NCBI RefSeq assembly: GCF_022440805.1
Contig: NZ_JAKNTK010000001.1
Location: 2,604,001 to 2,668,000, forward strand
Direction: 5' to 3'
Source of the DNA: Holdemania massiliensis
GTDB lineage: Bacteria > Bacillota_I > Bacilli_A > Erysipelotrichales > Erysipelotrichaceae
Length of the DNA stretch: 64,000 bases
The notes under the pieces were generated by a model. The model was not told the origin of the DNA. It saw nothing but the letters and a program-made list of their open reading frames with translations, and searched no databases. The translations under genes and the position numbers were made by a program. The number at the start of each line of letters is the position of its first letter. The first letter of the stretch is position 1. Below, in pieces: positions 60,702-64,000 of the stretch.

Positions 60702-61477
60702 GCCTGACCTCCATGGCTGAGTAAATCTTCTAATCCTTTACCATAAATCTTTTCAATGACCACATCATCCAAGTCCTGAGGTCTGCCAAAGAACACCACT
60801 TCCCCCTGATGCATACCGATAATCCGGTCTGAGTAATGCAGCGCAACATCCACCTGATGCAGATTGACCAGACACGGAATGTTCATCGAGGTTGCAATAT
60901 CCCTGAGATATTCCATGATCACTTTTGAGGACTGCGGATCCAGTGATGCGATCGGTTCATCGCACAGGATCATCTTCGGATGCTGAAGCAGAGCGCGGGC
61001 AATCCCGACCCGCTGTTTCTGCCCGCCGGAAAGCTTAGAGCACTTCTCATACAGGCGATCCTGCAGACCCAGCATCTGCAGCAGCCGCTGAGCCTCCTCA
61101 ACATCCTCGCGGCGGTACAGCCCGAGCGTGCTTTGCAAGGTGGAATAGCTGCCCAGCCGGCCATGCATGACATTTTCCAACACGGACAGGCGATAGACCA
61201 GATTGTAATTCTGAAAGATCATGCCGATATTCTTCCGAACCTCTTTCAGCTGCTTTTTGTCAGCTGCCGTTACATCCTGATCCAAAAACAGAATCTGTCC
61301 TTCGCTGGCTTCGATCATGCGGTTAATGCAGCGAAGCAAAGTCGATTTTCCCGCTCCGCTGGGTCCAATGATCGAAATCAGTTCACCTTGACGGACATCG
61401 AAGCTGACGTCATGCAGGGCCTGAACGCGATTATCATACACTTTGGATACATGCTTCAGCGATAAAATTTCAGTCAT
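60698..61477 (-). CDS. phnC: Phosphonate-type ABC ATPase
   Basis: A 259-residue ABC ATPase. Walker A GPSGAGKSTLLRC, signature LSGGQKQRVGIARA, Walker B MILCDEPIASLDP and switch His in VNLHQVDVA are all intact; the DVALHYSDRIIG block is typical of PhnC. Powers import through the two PhnE proteins. Confidence 0.95.
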   Translation of the reverse strand: MTEILSLKHVSKVYDNRVQALHDVSFDVRQGELISIIGPSGAGKSTLLRCINRMIEASEGQILFLDQDVTAADKKQLKEVRKNIGMIFQNYNLVYRLSVLENVMHGRLGSYSTLQSTLGLYRREDVEEAQRLLQMLGLQDRLYEKCSKLSGGQKQRVGIARALLQHPKMILCDEPIASLDPQSSKVIMEYLRDIATSMNIPCLVNLHQVDVALHYSDRIIGMHQGEVVFFGRPQDLDDVVIEKIYGKGLEDLLSHGGQA

Positions 61478-61497
61478 GCGGCGCTCTCCTTTCGCGA

Positions 61498-62490
61498 TTA
61501 ACCCTCATCCTTATACATTTCAAACAGGAAGTCATAGAAATCTGCCGGCTGCTGGACAAAGCGGTTCAGCGCTGGATTGTCGGTTTCATAGAAGAAGCCG
61601 TTTTCCGCATCAAAGAAGTTCTCAACCGCATTTTCCGGTGTCAGATTCACGAAGTGATCAATCAAGGCTTTCTGCTGATCAGCGTTAATATAATCTGAGT
61701 TCACCCACAATGGGCCATTGGGAACATCGACCGTATCAATGATATACAGCTGATCCTGGTACTCATCCCCATACTGACAGCAGAACGCACCGGCATAAAC
61801 CTTATCCGTAACGATCAGCTGAACACTGCCCGGATGATTGCCGCCGAACTGGACTTCCGAGAACAGTCCGCCTTCCTTCTCTGTTTTTTCAAAAATCTGG
61901 GCTTTCTCCGTCACTTTTTTCAAGCCGTCAGGTCCGAATACCATATACAGTGAGGTTGTCGGAACTAAGCGGCCAGATGTGGAAGTGGCACTGACAAAGG
62001 AGAAACTTTTGCCCACGAGCTGCTCAAACATTTCATCACGGCTCTTGCCTTCAAAATCTGCTTTATTTTTAATATCGGTTGCGATGTAGGCTTTGTAGAC
62101 CGCATGATCCAGATCGCCTTTGCCATCTCCATCGGCATCTTCGCCATAGGTAAACAGCGGAATTATTGCATCATCTGCCATATGCGCGGCGGCAAAGGTT
62201 GCACCTGACTCCCAGGCAATCTGAGCCGTACCGGTCAGAATCGCTTCCGATACTGCGGAATAATCATCGCAGACGATGCCTTCAACTTTAACGTTTTCTC
62301 CTAACGCATTCTGAATTTCAGTGACCAGCATTTCGTTGGTTTTCGACAGACCTGTCGATTGTTCGTTTGGCAAAAAAGCAACTGTGATTTTTTCCGGTGC
62401 CGATCCGCCGTTCCCTGTCGATGGAGCTGCCGAACAGCCGGCTGTCCCCAGCAGACAAGCTGCCAAGACTATCGTTGTGAGTTTTTTCAT
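61498..62490 (-). CDS. phnD: Phosphonate-type substrate-binding lipoprotein
   Basis: A 330-residue PhnD/PtxB-type periplasmic-binding lipoprotein (lipobox TAGC, Cys19). The fold is seen in ITVAFLPNEQSTGLSKTNEMLV, SGRLVPTTSLYMVFGPDG and GGNHPGSVQLIVTDKVYAGAF. A DADGDGKGDLDH segment at about 118-129 resembles an EF-hand calcium loop and looks inserted compared with typical PhnD. Neither C-P lyase nor phosphonatase genes are near, so the ligand may be phosphite, phosphate ester or another oxyanion rather than a degraded phosphonate. Confidence 0.9.
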   Translation of the reverse strand: MKKLTTIVLAACLLGTAGCSAAPSTGNGGSAPEKITVAFLPNEQSTGLSKTNEMLVTEIQNALGENVKVEGIVCDDYSAVSEAILTGTAQIAWESGATFAAAHMADDAIIPLFTYGEDADGDGKGDLDHAVYKAYIATDIKNKADFEGKSRDEMFEQLVGKSFSFVSATSTSGRLVPTTSLYMVFGPDGLKKVTEKAQIFEKTEKEGGLFSEVQFGGNHPGSVQLIVTDKVYAGAFCCQYGDEYQDQLYIIDTVDVPNGPLWVNSDYINADQQKALIDHFVNLTPENAVENFFDAENGFFYETDNPALNRFVQQPADFYDFLFEMYKDEG

Positions 62491-62606
62491 TCTTGTCCTC
62501 CTCGTGTCTTCTTCGCTTCTTCAATGAAGACAGGCCTATTTTATCAAGGGATCAAGGAGTCAGGATTGAGTCACCGTTTCTTCTCGGTTAAGCTTTTTAA
62601 GCAAAT

Positions 62607-62622
62607 GTTAATGGATATTAAC
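62607..62622. promoter_or_regulatory. Inverted repeat upstream of phnD
   Basis: GTTAAT and ATTAAC around GGAT, 117-132 bases before the phnD start. Confidence 0.4.
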
Positions 62623-62933
62623 AGAGCCGAGATAATGAAACCTTGCCCGTTGATCCCCATCGCAAGCTTAAATAAACGGGCATTCAAACGGATTAGCGGA
62701 ATTCTCAGCCGAACTAAAATTGAAAAAGGCTAAAAATCTCTGATTCTGCTTGACTCTTGCCATTCATTTCAATAAGAACAGGCAGAAGAAGCCATCACAG
62801 CCTGTCATCTTCCGTTCTTATCGTAAACTGATTGCTGCCTTTTGATTCACCTTATCAAACGGATGCGACGTCAGAGTTCGTTTTACGTTTCCGTTGCTTC
62901 TCGTTATCTCCATTCTTATCGGCATGATCCCCA

Positions 62934-62956
62934 CAAAGAAAGCCGCTTTCGCGGCT
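62934..62956 (-). terminator. Terminator after the phosphatase gene
   Basis: Minus-strand AGCCGC GAAA GCGGCT then TTCTTTG; a stable GNRA-type tetraloop. Confidence 0.85.
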
Positions 62957-62987
62957 GATTCTCTATTCTTGATCTGCTGATCCACCG

Positions 62988-63791
62988 TTAAATCCGGTTG
63001 ACTGTCAAAAATTTATTTACAATCTGGGTATATAAGTCCCGGCTGCCGGCCGCTAAAAAAGGAACTGAGGTGCTGTACAGCGCCTGCCGGTCATGAAACG
63101 GCAAACCCCAGGCCCCGCCGGTTTCATTGATCAGAATTGCCGCTGCAGCATAATCCCACGTCTTCAAATGGGCGGAAAGATAGACGTCCAGTTCCCCGGC
63201 CGCAAGCCGGCACAGGCACAGGGAAGCACAGCCGCTGCTGCGGTGTCCGCGGATATGCGACGCCAGTTTTTCCAGCTGAATCCCATACCTGCTTTTTAAC
63301 AGCGCTACGCTTTTCAGGCTGACGTCGGCCACACATCTGGACAGCGGCTTATCCTGCGGCAGCTTTGCCAATCGTTCCCCGTTTTTCCACGCTCCGCCGC
63401 CGGTAATGCCCAGATACAGATCATCCGCTTCAACATCGTAAACCAAACCAAAAACCGGACGTTCTTCTTCATAATAAGCAATGGAAATCGTATAATCCCG
63501 TTTCCAGGTAACAAAATTAGTCGTTCCGTCAATCGGATCAATAATCCACGTCTGCGTTTTCGGCTTATAGCTTACCCATTTTTCTTCCGTCAGAAAGCTT
63601 TGACCTTTAAAACGCTTGCGGATCGCAGAAACCAGCAGTTTTTCCGTCTGCTTGTCCGCGTCGCTGACCAGATCGCCGACATCATGATTTTTTAAATGGA
63701 TCTTCAATTCACTCCGTGAACGGCTGCGCAGCTGAGCGCCGGCTTCGCGAATCAAAGCCTGAGCAAAGATTAGTTTTTCTTCCGTCGACAT
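62988..63791 (-). CDS. Inositol monophosphatase-family phosphatase
   Basis: A 267-residue metal-dependent phosphatase of the IMPase/CysQ/FBPase superfamily. Metal-site motifs: FLTEEKW (Glu), WIIDPIDGTTNFV, and LKTWDYAAAAILINETGG. It acts on myo-inositol monophosphate, 3'-phosphoadenosine phosphate or related small phosphates; the exact substrate cannot be read. Its start overlaps the end of the PHP-domain gene by 22 bases. Confidence 0.93.
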   Translation of the reverse strand: MSTEEKLIFAQALIREAGAQLRSRSRSELKIHLKNHDVGDLVSDADKQTEKLLVSAIRKRFKGQSFLTEEKWVSYKPKTQTWIIDPIDGTTNFVTWKRDYTISIAYYEEERPVFGLVYDVEADDLYLGITGGGAWKNGERLAKLPQDKPLSRCVADVSLKSVALLKSRYGIQLEKLASHIRGHRSSGCASLCLCRLAAGELDVYLSAHLKTWDYAAAAILINETGGAWGLPFHDRQALYSTSVPFLAAGSRDLYTQIVNKFLTVNRI

Positions 63792-64000
63792 AATCGGTCC
63801 CCTTTCCAGCTGATGGTTCCGATCGGCGGCTCTTTGCCGTAACGGCCATGATTATCGCTGCCGGCGGTTTCAATAAACCCTAAGGCCATGGCTATTTCAT
63901 GCAGCCGCATCACCTGACTGAAAGAATGGGAACTATGCCCCGTTTCGATTCCATCCAAGCCTAAATCCTTCCATTTCCAGATCTGTTCGATGCAGCCGGA
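63770..64000 (-). CDS. PHP-domain phosphoesterase, C-terminal part
   Basis: The gene continues past the window, so only its last 76 residues are seen; they read LDGIETGHSSHS, then LHEIAMALGFIETAGSDNHGRYG. The GIE..HSSH and SDNHG blocks are C-terminal PHP metal ligands, as in histidinol-phosphatase-like and nucleic-acid phosphoesterases. It overlaps the phosphatase start, so the two are co-transcribed. The exact role cannot be told from this fragment. Confidence 0.8.
   Translation of the reverse strand, partial: SGCIEQIWKWKDLGLDGIETGHSSHSFSQVMRLHEIAMALGFIETAGSDNHGRYGKEPPIGTISWKGDRLCRRKKN

Larger units (their letters stand above)
62491..62987. other. Intergenic stretch upstream of phnD
   Basis: No protein gene is supported. 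It holds a perfect inverted repeat GTTAAT GGAT ATTAAC (62607-62622), a candidate operator for the phn operon, and the terminator of the downstream phosphatase gene at 62934-62956. Confidence 0.45.

Noticed and set aside
62359..62733. Plus-strand frame of 124 codons before and within phnD
   Set aside because: Half overlaps phnD antisense, no ribosome binding site, Cys/Arg-rich composition unlike real proteins here.
1..64000. CRISPR arrays, insertion sequences, prophage, rRNA genes
   Set aside because: No regularly spaced repeats, transposase, integrase, capsid genes or rRNA were seen on reading.

Overview
The window looks like a chromosomal segment of a fermentative, gut-type Bacillota, most likely in the Erysipelotrichaceae (Holdemania-like). 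This is inferred from strong AGGAGG-type ribosome binding sites, a LicT-type antitermination operon, CcpA-like cre boxes, two PTS systems, lipoprotein flavoreductases, and typical Gram-positive -35/-10 promoters before tRNA genes. No rRNA, 16S fragment or other species-level marker is present, so the assignment is tentative. No phage, IS element or CRISPR array was recognised.

Layout. 1-307: tail of a small alarmone synthetase. 471-4890: complete beta-glucoside operon (PTS permease, 6-phospho-beta-glucosidase, antiterminator) on the minus strand, with a consensus promoter, cre-like box, and overlapping RAT/terminator leader. 4893-15299: housekeeping genes (two-component system, glycosyltransferase with TVP38 protein, histidine phosphatase, LUD protein, M20 peptidase, NAD(P)H-hydrate repair enzyme, tandem GNAT). 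15442-18829: Tat-exported FMN/FAD reductase divergent from a PucR-type regulator. 19046-25198: S9 peptidase, MscS channel, thioredoxin/thioredoxin reductase, TetR regulator, small unknown genes.

25326-30660: minus-strand uronate operon (RpiB-like isomerase, Fe-ADH, uxuA, uxuB, kduD-like SDR). 31886-36857: fructose-type PTS with class II aldolase and a PRD regulator. 37134-42044: DeoR-type repressor divergent from an isomerase (IolB-like), transaldolase-like enzyme, Fe-ADH and aldo/keto reductase. This last set resembles the core of transaldolase-type sulfoglycolysis and is the strongest candidate for an unusual pathway.

42045-43650: AT-rich accessory stretch with a gene-free, possibly transcribed region and three small XRE regulators. 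43651-49799: divergent secreted FMN/FAD reductases followed by a degenerate, probably non-enzymatic paralogue. 49882-58769: VOC protein, uxaB-uxaA operon with a NERD-like gene, CNNM/CBS membrane protein, XRE-membrane regulator, TM2/zinc-ribbon protein, tRNA-Ser, PAP2 phosphatase. 58826-62490: tRNA-Leu, then a phosphonate-type ABC importer (phnDCEE) without C-P lyase genes. 62988-64000: inositol-phosphatase-family protein and the end of a PHP-domain protein.

Together the genes suggest a plant- and host-glycan-using anaerobe. Beta-glucosides and a fructose-type sugar enter by PTS. Galacturonate-, glucuronate- and possibly unsaturated-uronate-derived carbon converges on 2-keto-3-deoxygluconate, although the kinase and aldolase that would consume it lie outside the window. 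Extracytoplasmic flavoproteins probably dispose of electrons onto small organic acids. A shared CGGTAATTTT element near the PTS and uxaBA operons may link their control. All positions and motifs were read by eye; no alignment or database search was run.
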